Source: Leptodontidium sp. MPI-SDFR-AT-0119
Lineage: Eukaryota > Ascomycota > Leotiomycetes > Helotiales > Leptodontidiaceae
DNA: 64,000 nucleotides
NCBI GenBank assembly: GCA_020726505.1
Contig: JAHLEZ010000024.1
Location: 558,001-622,000 of the forward strand
Reading direction: 5' to 3'
Made by a program: the position numbers and the translations under genes. The notes beneath the pieces were generated by a model. It was not told the DNA's origin. It worked only from the letters and a program-made list of their open reading frames with translations, and made no database searches. This document shows, one piece after another, positions 49,877 to 60,863 of the stretch (the first letter of the stretch is position 1; each line of letters starts with the position of its first letter).

Positions 49877-50288
49877 TTTGTATTTTTTAAATACAAACCT
49901 TTATATATTTTATTACGTTAATTATACGTATAATAAGTTATTAGGCTTTTTTATATCATTAACGTATATATAATATAATCTCTTTAAAAATCGTATTAAA
50001 GTTAAGGGCTATTATAATTATATTAAGCGTTAATCGGGTGGGTTTCGATTTTAATAATTAAGTATAATTTTAGGGATAAAGATTTAGATACTATAGTTTT
50101 TCCAAAATAAGATTTATATACTATATATAAGATTTATTTACTATTAACCCCACATGATATATACGTTATCTTAGTATTTCTAGTACCTTATCGTCGCCCC
50201 TCCTAGCATTAATTATGTGGCCTTCTACAGGTGGTTGAGAAGTGTCCTCGCCCTCCACATGTAGAGCAATAATATAGCGACTACGTAT

Positions 50289-51168
50289 TATTATCTCTAT
50301 CATCTACTAGTTCTGTAAGAGCTTGCGCAGCCGTAGCTCCTTTTGGCCCTCTCTTTTTACCCTTCCTAAATCGCTCTTTCTTTGGCCTCCCGCGAGGTAC
50401 TCGTGTGAGGGGAGGGTAACATTCGGTGAGGGGGAGTTGCTGAAGGTCGGTGATATCGACAAGAGGGAAGTTCGAGGTGTAAGTCTTTTTCTAGGTTTCG
50501 ACTATAAAGATATCCGGCATATAAGGGGTAAGATCTCGCCCGGGGACTGCGAATATCATCGTAATTACATGCCCACAAGGTATCTTGTTCTCTTAATATA
50601 CTAAGCAAGAGCAGGTTCTTGCCTCTAAATTAATCGTATAAACGTTATTATTTAATTACTTGACTTGCCCTTACGTCTATAATCTCATCACTACTGTATT
50701 TATATAAGTAAGAAGGCGATGCTCTTATAACTTCGCTCTTGCCCAAGGAGTCTATTTCTCACTCTCATGAGCAATTGTAGCTGCCTCCAATTAATAGAAC
50801 CGTTAATTTATTACTCGTTACTAAAGAGAGTCGAGAAGTTAGACGATTAAGAGCTCTCGATCGAGCTTCAGGGTCTTATTCACTGACTCCACCACGTTCG
50901 ACGTATTATGGCCAAATCGCGTACCCACGAAGTGAGCTTTCGCCTAGAGCTTTGGCTTTGCTAAGAGTAAGTATGTAACTGCCTCTAGATTAAGAGCTCG
51001 TAGCTCCTCGATTAATCCATCGAATCTGGCGATTGAGTTGGCGCGGCAGATACTTTAGAAGAGTAACTTAAGAGTACGCGAATACTTAATAGTGAAGTTA
51101 TCTATGAGATAGTAGGCGCAAATCGCTCGAATTATCTCACCTCTAAGCTCACTATCTGTAGCTAAGAG
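50289..51168 (-). pseudogene. MULE transposase C-terminal relic with SWIM finger
   Basis: The minus-strand frame shows ELRGEIIRAICAYY, then a region matching the MULE transposase end (FGHNTSNVVESVNKTLKLDR near 50870-50920). A SWIM zinc finger follows (CSCLVY-ENKIPCGHVI near 50560-50625, C-x-C...C-x-H). A basic tail has RVPRGRPKKERFRKGKKRG near 50330-50400. Stops are TAG/TAA at likely Q or W codons. It is truncated at the LTR junction (51169). Confidence 0.75.
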
Positions 51169-52679
51169 TGTTAGTCCACAGGTCCCTGCATAAGCATACT
51201 CTGCTCTGGAAAGGGGGTGTGGGTCAAAGTCAGGGGTCAGAGCCTAGCCGGACTGGTTTCGGTGGAGATTCGGTAGGGTTTCGTAGTATATAGTCTGGCT
51301 CTCCTCACACTCTCTTAGAATAGACACAGATTTTGAACCATATATTTATTACTTTGTCGCTATACTCGCATTAGAATATATTTACACATGCGGCGTGGTA
51401 TATAAATCGGTACTACACCGATAAAGAGACCTTTATCTCGATTAAAAATAAATACAGTCGCCTTCTCTTCGATTTCAGGGATAGTTCGTACGAGATTCTT
51501 AAAGAAATATCGCTAAGAGTCCTCGTTCTCGCTTTTAACTACTGCCTACGCTAATATTAAGGTATTCCCGTTAGTATTTATACTAATTACAAAGAGTAAT
51601 TATTAAATAAATCGACCCTTTAAAAACGTTTTATTTTATATAAAAATTCGACGCATATACTCTTAAGAACCTTTTAACTAATAAGGGCATATAAAATAAA
51701 AAGAAGTAATACTTAATATAAATAATAATTCTATTATAAAGGGGATTTCTAAGTCTATATAACTACTTTAACTTATCACGTGTGTATTCGCTTAAGTAGC
51801 CGAATTAGGTAAATATAAGCTTAAACGAACTTAAACGAGCTCAAACGAGCTTAAACGAGTCTTTATTAAATACAATTATTTTCCGGTAGTTTAAGACGTA
51901 AAGCCCGGAGCTTCGTACAGCCACTGTTTTAGCCTAAGAAAGCCGTGTATTAAAAGCCTTAGATTTTATAGTTATAACTTATAAACGTTAAAGCTTTATA
52001 TTAAACGTATATGGCTTGTTTTAAGCTATTTCCGGCTAATTAGGCCTAAAATAAGTTTTATTAAGTATATAAGCGAGCTTTAAGTAAGGTAGTTATATTA
52101 TAATCTTTATATAAAACACTACTAGAAACGATTTATACGAGGGTAAATAATAAGATTAAGGCAAGCTCGCGATGCCTTTACTTTTAAGAGCTAAAAATAT
52201 ATAAAAAGAAGCTTAAATAAGAGTTAGTAAATTATAAAATCTCCTCCTTAAAGCTCTAATCGCATAAGCTAATATACCTTATAACTTATAACCTTTATAA
52301 ATTACACTTAAAGTATACTATAAAACGGCCATTCGGGCCAGCTTATATTATAAAGCCTAAGGCTTCTAAGGCATAAACCAAACTACCTCTAAAGTAATAT
52401 ATAAAGTCTTACTAAGTTATATTTTAAAAAAGAATTAAAGACTTTTTCTACCTTATATTAAAGACTTAGTACCTTAAAGAGTTTAACCTTTAGTGCTTTA
52501 TACTTTATTTTAGAGTTTTCGTTTATATTATCTTAATAATACTTTATATCTTCTTAATTAGGGTATTACTTTTAATATTTATATAGTAAGTAATTACCTT
52601 TTATATTTATACTTAATAACTCGCCGCTCCTCTCTTTTTATTAGTATCTTTAATATAAATGTACTAACGATTTATTGCG

Positions 52680-52960
52680 TTAATAATAACCTTATTCTCG
52701 TTCTTTAGATTTTAATAAGCGTTTACCTTTTAAGGGTAAAAAGTGTTAATATAACAGTAGTAAGCACGCTTTAAGTCTTTATAAGGAGTTCTAAAGCTAA
52801 ATTTATACTTAATAAATACGTTACAAATAACCTTAAGAAAATTGTTAAAGGAGATAAAGTAATTGCCCTCTTTTAGAAGCTCTCGAAGCTTGTAAAGGGA
52901 GGCTATATTAAAGAAAGCGTAAGAGGAATATAACTTTATAAATACTATATTACTATTATA
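52680..52960 (-). pseudogene. ORF trace in internal copy 1
   Basis: The minus strand reads YSSYAFFNIASLYKLRELLK, then FSFR-PYKDLKRA and NLKNENKVIINAINR, with RIP-type stops only. The same frame is seen in copy 2 (about 54570-54850). No family is recognised. Confidence 0.35.
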
Positions 52961-54569
52961 AATATAAACTTAATTATAGTGTAAAACCTTAAGAAAAGGG
53001 GTCGATAGTAAGCTCACCGCTTTTACCGCTAAAGTAACGATTATAAGTAGGGTATTAGTTTATAAGTCCTTATATAAGTATACTTTAGTCTAGAAAAGGG
53101 GGGTGCGGGTTAAAGTCAAGGGTTAGAGCTTAGCCAGACTAGTTTTAGTGGAGATTTAGTAAGGTTTCGTAGTATATAGTCTAGCTTTTCTCACATTCTC
53201 TTAAAATATATATAGATTTTAAATTATATATTTATTACTCTATCGCTATATTCGTATTAAAATATATTTATATATACGGCGTAGTATATAAACTAGTATT
53301 ATATTAATAAAGAGACCTTTATCTCGATTAAAAATAAATATAATCGCCTTTTCTTCGATTTTAGAGATAGTTTATACGAGATTCTTAAAGAAATATTACT
53401 AAGAGTCTTTGTTTTTACTTTTAACTACTGCCTACGCTAATATTAAGGTATTCCCGTTAACATTTACACTAATTATAAGAAGTAATTATTAAATAAATCG
53501 ACCTTTTAAAAACGTTTTATTTTATATAAAGATTCGACGTATATACTCTTAAGAACCTTTTAACTAATAAGGGTATATAAAATAAAAAGAAATAATACTT
53601 AGTATAAATAATAATTCTATTATAAAGGGGATTTCTAAGTTTATATAATTACTTTAACTTATTACGTGTGTATTCGCTTAAGTAGCCGAATTAAGTAAAT
53701 ATAAGTTTAAACGAGCTTAAACGAGCTTAAACGAGCTTAAATAAGTCTTTATTAAATACAATTATTTTCTAATAGTTTAAGACGTAAAGCCCGGAGCTTC
53801 GTATAGCCACTGTTTTAGCCTAAGAAAGCCGTGTATTAAAAGCCTTAGATTCTATAGTTATAACTTATAAACGTTAAAGCTTTATATTAAACGTATATAA
53901 CTTGTTTTAAGCTATTTCCGGCTAATTAAGCCTAAAATAAGTTTTATTAAGTATATAAGCGAGCTTTAAGTAAGGTAATTATATTATAATCTTTATATAA
54001 AACACTACTAGAAACGATTTATATAAGGGCAAATAGTAAGATTAAGGCGAGCTCGCGATACCTTTACTCTTAAGAGCTAGAAATATATAAAAAGAAGCTT
54101 AAATAAGAGTCGGTAAGCTATAAGATCTCCTCCTTAAAGCTTTAATCGCGCAAGTTAATATACCTTATAACTTATAACCTTTATAAATTACACCTAAAGT
54201 ATACTATAAAGCGGCCATTTAGGCTAACTTATATTATAAAGCCTAAGGCTTTTAAGGCATAAACTAAACTACCTTTAGGGTAGTATATAAGGTCTTGCCA
54301 AGTTATATTTTAAAAAAGAATTAAAGACTTTTTCCACCTTATATTAAAGACTTAATACCCTAAAGGGTTTAGCCTTTAGTGCTCTATACTTTATTTTAGA
54401 GTTTTCGTTTATACTCTCTTAATAATACTTTATATTTCCTTAATTAGGGTATTACTCTTAATATTTATATAGCGAGTAATTACCTTTTATATTTATACTT
54501 AATAACTCGCCGCTCCTCCCTTTTTACTAATATCTTTAATATAAGTATACTAGCGATTTATTGTGTTAA

Positions 54570-54850
54570 TAATAACCTTATTTTCGTTCTTTAGATTTCG
54601 ATAAGCGTTTACTTTTTAAGGGCAAGAAGCGTTAATATAGCGGTAGCGAGCACGTTTTAAGTCTTTATAAAGAGTTCTAAAGCTAAATTTATACTTAATA
54701 AATACGTTATAAATAACCTTAAAAAGATTGTCGAAGAAGATAAAGTAATCGCCCTCTTCTAAAAGTTCTCGAAGCTCGTAAAAGGAGATTATATTAAAAA
54801 AAGCGTAAGAGGAATATAACTCTACGAATACTATATTATTATTATAAATA
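54570..54850 (-). pseudogene. ORF trace in internal copy 2
   Basis: The minus strand reads YSSYAFFNIISFYELRELLE, then GDYFIFFDNLFKVI, FSFRTLYKDLKRARYRYIN and NLKNENKVIINTINR, with a single TAA over about 90 codons. It is collinear with the trace in copy 1. The product is not recognised; the sequence does not look like gag or pol. Confidence 0.4.
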
Positions 54851-55292
54851 TAAACTTAATTATAGTGTAAAACCTTAAGAAGAGGGGTCAATAGTGAGCT
54901 CACCGCTCTTACTGCTAAAGTGGCGATCACAGGTAGGGTGTTAGTCTATAAGTCCTTGCATAAGTATACTTCGGTCTGGAAAAGGGGGTGCGGGTTAAAG
55001 TCAGGGGTTAGAGCTTAGCCGGACTAGTTTCGGTGGAGATTCGGTGGGGTTTTATAATATATAGTCTAGTTCTTCTCGTACTCTCTTAAAATATATATAG
55101 ATTTTAAACTATATATTTATTACTTTGTCGCCATACTCGCATTGGAATATATTCACACATGCGGCGTGGTACATGAACCGGTACTGCACCGACATAAGGT
55201 TAATAGTATATTAATCTTTTATTAATTAGCGATATTATATGAATCTTTTTTGGCGGGCGGTATAGTATTTAAATCTTTATCCCATAATTCTA

Positions 55293-56072
55293 ATAAATTT
55301 TAAGAACTAAAACTTAATATAATCTAAAATTTAAATATATTTAATAAATTAGTTTTAATACTTTTATTATTTAATAAATTACTAGTTTTTATAATTAGTT
55401 TATTTTTAATTTTATTATTAATACTTAAAAAATTTAAATTTAAGTTATGTAATGAAGTTCGTGTTAATACTTAATAATATTAACATACTTTATTAAGTTT
55501 ATATTATATAAACACGAAATATACTTATTTAATTATATATTATATTAAATTTAGATTTCTGGTTCTGTGTGTCTGTGGGTATAGTAGGGTTCGAAATCGG
55601 CTTCAGTCGGAACAATCAATGATTTTTATTTTTGACCCACATTTTATGCGCACTAACCCTTGTGCTCGCTTAAATCCGTCCCCATATCACGTAGGTGCCT
55701 GAGGACTAGCCGATGTCGCTAGACCACCAGGACGCTTACTTCTCGTGACTAAGTTGAGAATTGAAGCTTTAGAGTAAGCGGCACCTGCCATTTGTTGACA
55801 GCACCTATGCCAACTGCGTATTTTGCCTCAATATTTAGCTAAAATTGATCATCGGCCAATACCCCTAATATCGGAGTACTACTGTACAGTATATGCTTCA
55901 CAAATCAATCAAATTCATCTAATTATCTCCAGCCCCTGGAACTAACTTAGGTATTTGAAGTCATAGCTGTTGCGCCTCTAGTGGATAAACCCTTTCCCCC
56001 TGCTTAAGGCCTAGCAAGTATAATATTCAACGGAATGTGTTATTGAGGAAGGTATGCATGTCTTTAGAAGCC
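55293..56072. other. end of AT-rich block and intergenic DNA
   Basis: Up to about 55560 AT-rich without recognisable features. From there normal composition, presumably the 3' side of the HET gene. No gene seen. Confidence 0.5.
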
Positions 56073-58586
56073 CTACACTTCATAAGGAGACTTGATCGAG
56101 ATCCAATCCTCCTCATATATTTTGCCCTTTTCAGCGCCCACGGCATTTATATCTTTATTGGCCTCTAACTGAGACTGTCTGTGCTTCCCACAATAGCGTT
56201 GCCACCATTTTTCAAAAGCAAGGCGATTGTAAAGCTTTACTGGCGCACCATTCCCATTACCGAACCTCTCCAGAATATCAGCGCAGTAATCAAACATGCT
56301 CCACAGATGCTGAGGTAGCAAGGGCTTCCTGTCCTTGCGGGCAACAATAACAGTGCCCACATTGTCCTGCCAAACCGCAGGTGCAAACCCAGAGTGGGGG
56401 TCGATGTTGAGCCAAGTAGCCACACGGTTTTGAAGATCAGATCGATTGGCGGACGGAGTACCTAGGCGGTGCATCACCATTGGGATTTCGACGAGTGCGG
56501 GGATGGCGAGAAGGGGCTGTGAGAAGACGGGGTGATCTGCGCGAATTCTGGTCGTGGACATATACTCCAGTTCTCGTCTTTCAACTTGGCAGCGAACGAT
56601 GACTGCTTGGATCGATCCAGAGGCGGTATGGGTTGTTGCGGAGGCTGAGATAGCCCACTGGGAGGTGGCTGAAGCAGGTTGTAGGTTTGTTCGGGATACT
56701 GGAGGCGGCTGTGGTGAGCCTCCTGGCCCGGAAGAGGTGTCCACTTTGCCTCTCTTCAAGTTCTCGGTTGGCGCTGGCCTGACTTGCATGACGTGGCCCT
56801 GGTGAGTCGCAGGAGAACCACTGGGCGGAGGGGAAACACGAGAAAGAGTTTCATTGCCTTCGTCATTCTCGATCCGCACGTCGAGTACCCAATTCTCTCC
56901 AAGTGGATTTCCTACTGTTGCCACTATCTTCATGCCTTGATCTCCAAGGACCATCTCGTTTGTATTTCGGCGTAGGTTTTCTGCAATGAAAACATCGTAG
57001 ACATCAGAACTAGTCAAAATAGAAGAACTTTGGGAAATCTGCCCAATCTCTTTGCCGTAGATCAAAGGGTCGAGCACAAACACCTGCCCCGAGTTGACTA
57101 GACACAACACACATACCCGCCGACCGTTCGCAAGGTCAGGGACCTCAAGAGACAACATACCCCACTCGTGCGTAGATTCACTTTGAATATACCAAGAACG
57201 CGTGGAAGAGTTCCATCCGCGTTCTGGCGTCGCCGACCATATGATGAAATTGACTCCCCCACTATTTCTCAATGCCAAATACTTCGAAGGTTGTGTTGAA
57301 TGAGGAGCTTGAGCTAGAAGATAAATAGCCCGTTGTCTCGTCTCAGATACAAACAGTTTGGTATGTTGACTGAGGAGGACCAATCGTTTTCTGGACCTGA
57401 CGAAAGTGTCAGGACCAATCTTGTCGAAGACTATGCCCCAACTATACTCGTGGGTCGCCCTGAAAAAAGTTGTTTTCGTGCGACCTATGACCAAGACATA
57501 TTTTCGTTGATCAGAACAGCATCTGCACTCGTAGAAATCGCATCCTCCTAAGCAAATCTCGAGCAAGCTACAATAGATCTTGATGCCACGATTTGTCACC
57601 GAGTGCTCCACCGAGCTAAGGATATCCCAATCACTCGGTGTAGCGAATTGGGCTGGGGCTTCCGCCAAGACGCTGTAGAAACTATCTTCGCCGGTGTCTC
57701 CATGACCACAGTTAACTTCGCAGCCTTTGCTGAGTCCGGCATGGAAGTCGACCTTGATGACTATTTGTACCTTCGACCCCAGAGATCTAGTAGCTTCTCT
57801 CGGTTCTTCAGGAGACCAGCCAAATATGCTGAGATCACTATTGTTCTTGACGATCTCTTGTTGAAGGCGAGTGAAAGCCTTTTCGCCTTCTCCGTATAAT
57901 AACGGCATGTTGATGTCGAAGATGCCAAGAAGACAGTACGCCGTATCTTCGATCCGGGTCGTTTCTCTACTCGACGCCCAGGTCATCCTCTCCGCGATCG
58001 ACAATTTGGTCAGCTGCCCACCACCTTGCAACACAAGCGGGTCAATATGGGCAAACCGACAGATGTTGTCTGCGAAATCGGCCTTGGTTCCTCGGAAGGC
58101 CCAGTTCTGGTCGTAAAATTGTACGGTCTTGGGTGCTATTAGTTCCTGGAGGGTCCATCCCCGCCTGAACCACCTGCAGGCTCTCAATTCGTCATCGCCG
58201 ATCGTCGCATCATTCCCAGAACCATGATTACCCGGCTCCTTTATGTCCTTTCTCGATGGGAGATCTGAGAGATAGGCGTAGCAGATCGAAGCGTTCTTGT
58301 ACCATCGAAACATGGAGTTGATAGCCTCGGTGAGCTCTGCGCTGCTCGTCTTATCGATGCAGCAAGTGTCGACCCAAGCATATTTGATGTTTTTCGCGCG
58401 AGCAAGTACACACGTCCGCAGGATCTTGGCAAATCCGGCTTTCGTGGTAAAAGAATCATCCTGGCCGGTGATCTCCTGGAAAGTAACTTCCTCTTCGGTC
58501 CAAGTATGTGACAGGATGGCATACGCGGGAATCTTTCGCACGGTGAAGTCCTCAAGCTGCATTGTCTTCGTGTTGATCAAACGCAT
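56073..58586 (-). CDS. HET-domain protein with unusual C-terminal module
   Basis: Single open frame of 837 residues. I start at the ATG of MRLINTKTMQLEDF (58586), the canonical opening of this HET subclass; the 40 codons upstream have no ATG start. The N-terminal 280 residues are the HET domain of the HET-D/E type: AILSHTWTEEEVTFQEI, KYAWVDTCCIDKTSSAELTEAINSMF in two adjoining stretches, GWTLQELIAPK, SIAERMTWASSRET, EDTAYCLLGIFDINMPLLYG. A middle region of about 300 residues is not recognised. Then a Pro/Ser-rich linker (about 590-660). The C-terminus has ATWLNIDPHSGFAPAVW, NVGTVIVARKDRKPLLPQHL and FEKWWQRY, which resembles the tail of fungal MYND-finger proteins as I remember them. There is no NACHT or WD40. 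Probable incompatibility or immune effector. No lesions. Confidence 0.88.
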   Translation of the reverse strand: MRLINTKTMQLEDFTVRKIPAYAILSHTWTEEEVTFQEITGQDDSFTTKAGFAKILRTCVLARAKNIKYAWVDTCCIDKTSSAELTEAINSMFRWYKNASICYAYLSDLPSRKDIKEPGNHGSGNDATIGDDELRACRWFRRGWTLQELIAPKTVQFYDQNWAFRGTKADFADNICRFAHIDPLVLQGGGQLTKLSIAERMTWASSRETTRIEDTAYCLLGIFDINMPLLYGEGEKAFTRLQQEIVKNNSDLSIFGWSPEEPREATRSLGSKVQIVIKVDFHAGLSKGCEVNCGHGDTGEDSFYSVLAEAPAQFATPSDWDILSSVEHSVTNRGIKIYCSLLEICLGGCDFYECRCCSDQRKYVLVIGRTKTTFFRATHEYSWGIVFDKIGPDTFVRSRKRLVLLSQHTKLFVSETRQRAIYLLAQAPHSTQPSKYLALRNSGGVNFIIWSATPERGWNSSTRSWYIQSESTHEWGMLSLEVPDLANGRRVCVLCLVNSGQVFVLDPLIYGKEIGQISQSSSILTSSDVYDVFIAENLRRNTNEMVLGDQGMKIVATVGNPLGENWVLDVRIENDEGNETLSRVSPPPSGSPATHQGHVMQVRPAPTENLKRGKVDTSSGPGGSPQPPPVSRTNLQPASATSQWAISASATTHTASGSIQAVIVRCQVERRELEYMSTTRIRADHPVFSQPLLAIPALVEIPMVMHRLGTPSANRSDLQNRVATWLNIDPHSGFAPAVWQDNVGTVIVARKDRKPLLPQHLWSMFDYCADILERFGNGNGAPVKLYNRLAFEKWWQRYCGKHRQSQLEANKDINAVGAEKGKIYEEDWISIKSPYEV

Positions 58587-60377
58587 TTTGATGGCCCTCA
58601 AAGTGGTCTGGAATGAGCCTGGGATTACTTTGAGGGTGTTAGAGGACGAAAGGATAAATATAGAAGAAGGAACACTCCAGCGCTGTCGCACGGTGATCCG
58701 TACCACAAGGCAATTTTGACCTCCCGTCTCTCACAGAGGGGCACACAAAGTTTCAGCCTTGTCTACCAGTGGGTCACTTTTCGTTTGATTCGTTCTCGTA
58801 CCGAGCGAATGGGTGCCCGGGCCCAATGCACCGGGCCGTGCCTCAGCTGAAGCCTTGTGTGATTAGAAAGTGCCACGAGTACGACATCTCAAGCTTAGAA
58901 AGCGTCATAAAATAGTCTCTATTCGACGATTCTAAGGTAAGGAAAAGAGGAGGGTTCCTAGGGAGCCCTGGAGGTGAATGAATCAATGAAGTCTATTACG
59001 CCCGGCTAAGCCTAAAAGGGCACTGTGTTATTTACATGGGTTCGATTCCTCCGGTCTACTATGGTCTCGTGACACCCTCTTACGTTTACTTTTTTGAAGG
59101 TGCTTGCCCTAGTCTTTGATTCTACAATTTCGGCGAGGTCTCGTGTGTGGTTAGTAACAAGTGAGCTTGAAGTTCATTCCTCCAAGTGTTCAATGTCCTA
59201 CCATCGGCGACTGAAGCGGGACCTGCTGGGACACGGGGGTTAGGGAATGAGATGAGATTTAGTGTTGTGGGGTTTTGGCTGCCTATTCTACTTCCATGTC
59301 CAAACGTCCTGTGGCAATGGAAAACTTGATCGTTGCTCGTACTACGTCCATGTTCGGTGTCCATGTCTCCGGGCCGGATGGTGCTTTCCCTCCCAAGTAC
59401 AAAGAGAGGTTGCCTCTTCTTGTGTCTGTCTGTGCTAGCATTTGCGTTCGATGTGCCTCCCATCTCATCGGAAGAGAAAGTGCCTGACTGTTTCTATTGC
59501 TTGGCCGCATTCGCATTGGTCCGATTCCGCGGCTCCGATCCTGTGCAGGTATCCATTAAGGCGTGCCATTCCGGTTCGGAGTTGTGTTAATACGCTTGCT
59601 TCTTTCCGCTTGAGACCGTCGTGAAGGGTACGAGTGTGCTTGTCTGGCAGGGTCCTTGTTTCCTCTTTCGCTATGGCGTTGTTTATGATAGTGGACTTAG
59701 CTTGCGGATATTGTCTTTGCGGTGTTTGACCTGGCTCGGTGGCTTTTCGCGCTGCTGCCTTTGCTGTCCCGCCTAGTTCGAAGCTCCCCTGAGATAGAAT
59801 TCACATCATAGAGACAGAATTGCCCCCTCTTCTCAGTCTGCGAATTGACTCGTAGATCTTTTCAATGCTAGCTGCCCTGATTGGTGATTTGGTTGACTTG
59901 TTGCTAGGAGGGCCCCTTGGCTACTGGTGACAATGGTGATCTGTCTTCCCACCCAATGTAGTGGAAGCTGTTCCATGGCCACTTCGCGCTACCTTACTAG
60001 ATCTCTCCTCCTCACAGGGCCGACCGTGCCTCGCAGGAGTTACCAACTATACACCCCTAGCCAGGCAGCGTATAGCGACGTTCCGCTCCCACTAACTAAA
60101 GCGTGGCATCGTATTTCCCTCCCACTGTCTCCCCGTATCTCTGGAGCCCGCCATCTGTGGACTCAGCTCTTCCTACCAAAAGGACATCTTCCTCCGTTTC
60201 CTTCGATATGTCCTTAAATGCCTTTTACCGCCAGTAGTCGTATCGAGTCGCTCGCGCCGTATTCCGTCCAATGCCACTTCTAGTAGCAAAGAGCTTTCCC
60301 TTAATAAATGCGCAACCCTAAACTTAACGAGTGACGGGTGGACGGTACCGCGATCTTCCTTCAGTGCCATGCCTCTC
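58587..60377. other. intergenic region
   Basis: 1.8 kb with several short random-looking ORFs on both strands. A GGTTCGATTCC box at about 59039 resembles a tRNA T-loop, but no cloverleaf can be drawn. Nothing supported. Confidence 0.4.
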
Positions 60378-60863
60378 CAGTGTGACAAATGAGTAGAGTA
60401 GAGTGGAGTAGTGAGCGCTACTCTACTCTACTCTAGTATAAATATTATACTACTCTAACTCTACTCTACTTTACTCCACTACTTTAGAGTAGTACTCGAG
60501 TAGTAGTTATGCGACTAAAATCTAACCTAAATGAGACTAATACGCGGGAGCTTTACTTAAAGTAGCTTAATCGCGACTTATCTCGTTTAAACATTTTAAT
60601 ATTTACGCTTATTTGAGTACAGATATTTAATAACTCTATAACTAAGCGATTTATAAGTAAACTATTTTATTAATTATTATTACTAATAGCTTAGTTTATA
60701 ATAATAATTAAATATTTATATTAAATTCAAACGTCCTTTTAAAATAACTCTACTACTCTACTACTCTAGAGTAGTCGAAAAAGTGACTACTCTAATTCTA
60801 CTCTACTCTACTCTAACTACTCATGTAGCTACTCGAGTAGTAGAGTAGAAATTTGTCACACTG
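60378..60863. mobile_element. 486-bp hAT-like MITE
   Basis: Perfect 13-bp terminal inverted repeats, CAGTGTGACAAAT at 60378-60390 and its complement at 60851-60863. Dense subterminal copies of TACTCTACTC/GAGTAGAGTAG flank an AT-rich centre. No coding capacity. No 8-bp duplication could be matched on the flanks. It directly abuts the truncated MscS gene. Confidence 0.7.

Larger units (their letters stand above)
51169..55194 (+). mobile_element. tandem non-autonomous LTR element, LTR-int-LTR-int-LTR
   Basis: Three family D LTRs (51169-51423, 53053-53309, 54939-55194) alternate with two internal regions of identical length, 1629 bp (51424-53052 and 53310-54938). The two internal regions are alignable end to end with mainly transition differences. 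The outer flanks AAGAG and TAAGG do not match, so no simple target duplication remains. The internal region is too short for gag-pol and no pol motif was found. The array probably formed by unequal LTR recombination between copies. Confidence 0.85.
50073..55283 (-). mobile_element. Mutator-like element (MULE), gutted by LTR insertion
   Basis: About 80-bp terminal inverted repeats starting GGGATAAAGATTTA (50073 rightward, 55283 leftward) carry repeated AAATCTTAT-type submotifs. They are flanked by 9-bp duplications, ATAATTTTA (50064-50072) and ATAATTCTA (55284-55292), differing by one C/T transition. Nine-base duplications and long inverted repeats fit MULEs. Only about 1.1 kb of the left side and 89 bp of the right side remain around the LTR array 51169-55194, so the transposase N-terminus is missing. 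Confidence 0.8.

Noticed and set aside
51169..55194. two separate full-length LTR insertions side by side
   Set aside because: They share the middle LTR and there are no target duplications between the units, so a recombination-derived tandem fits better.
59030..59070. tRNA-like GGTTCGATTCC box
   Set aside because: T-stem pairs at only three positions and no acceptor or anticodon stem can be drawn on either strand.
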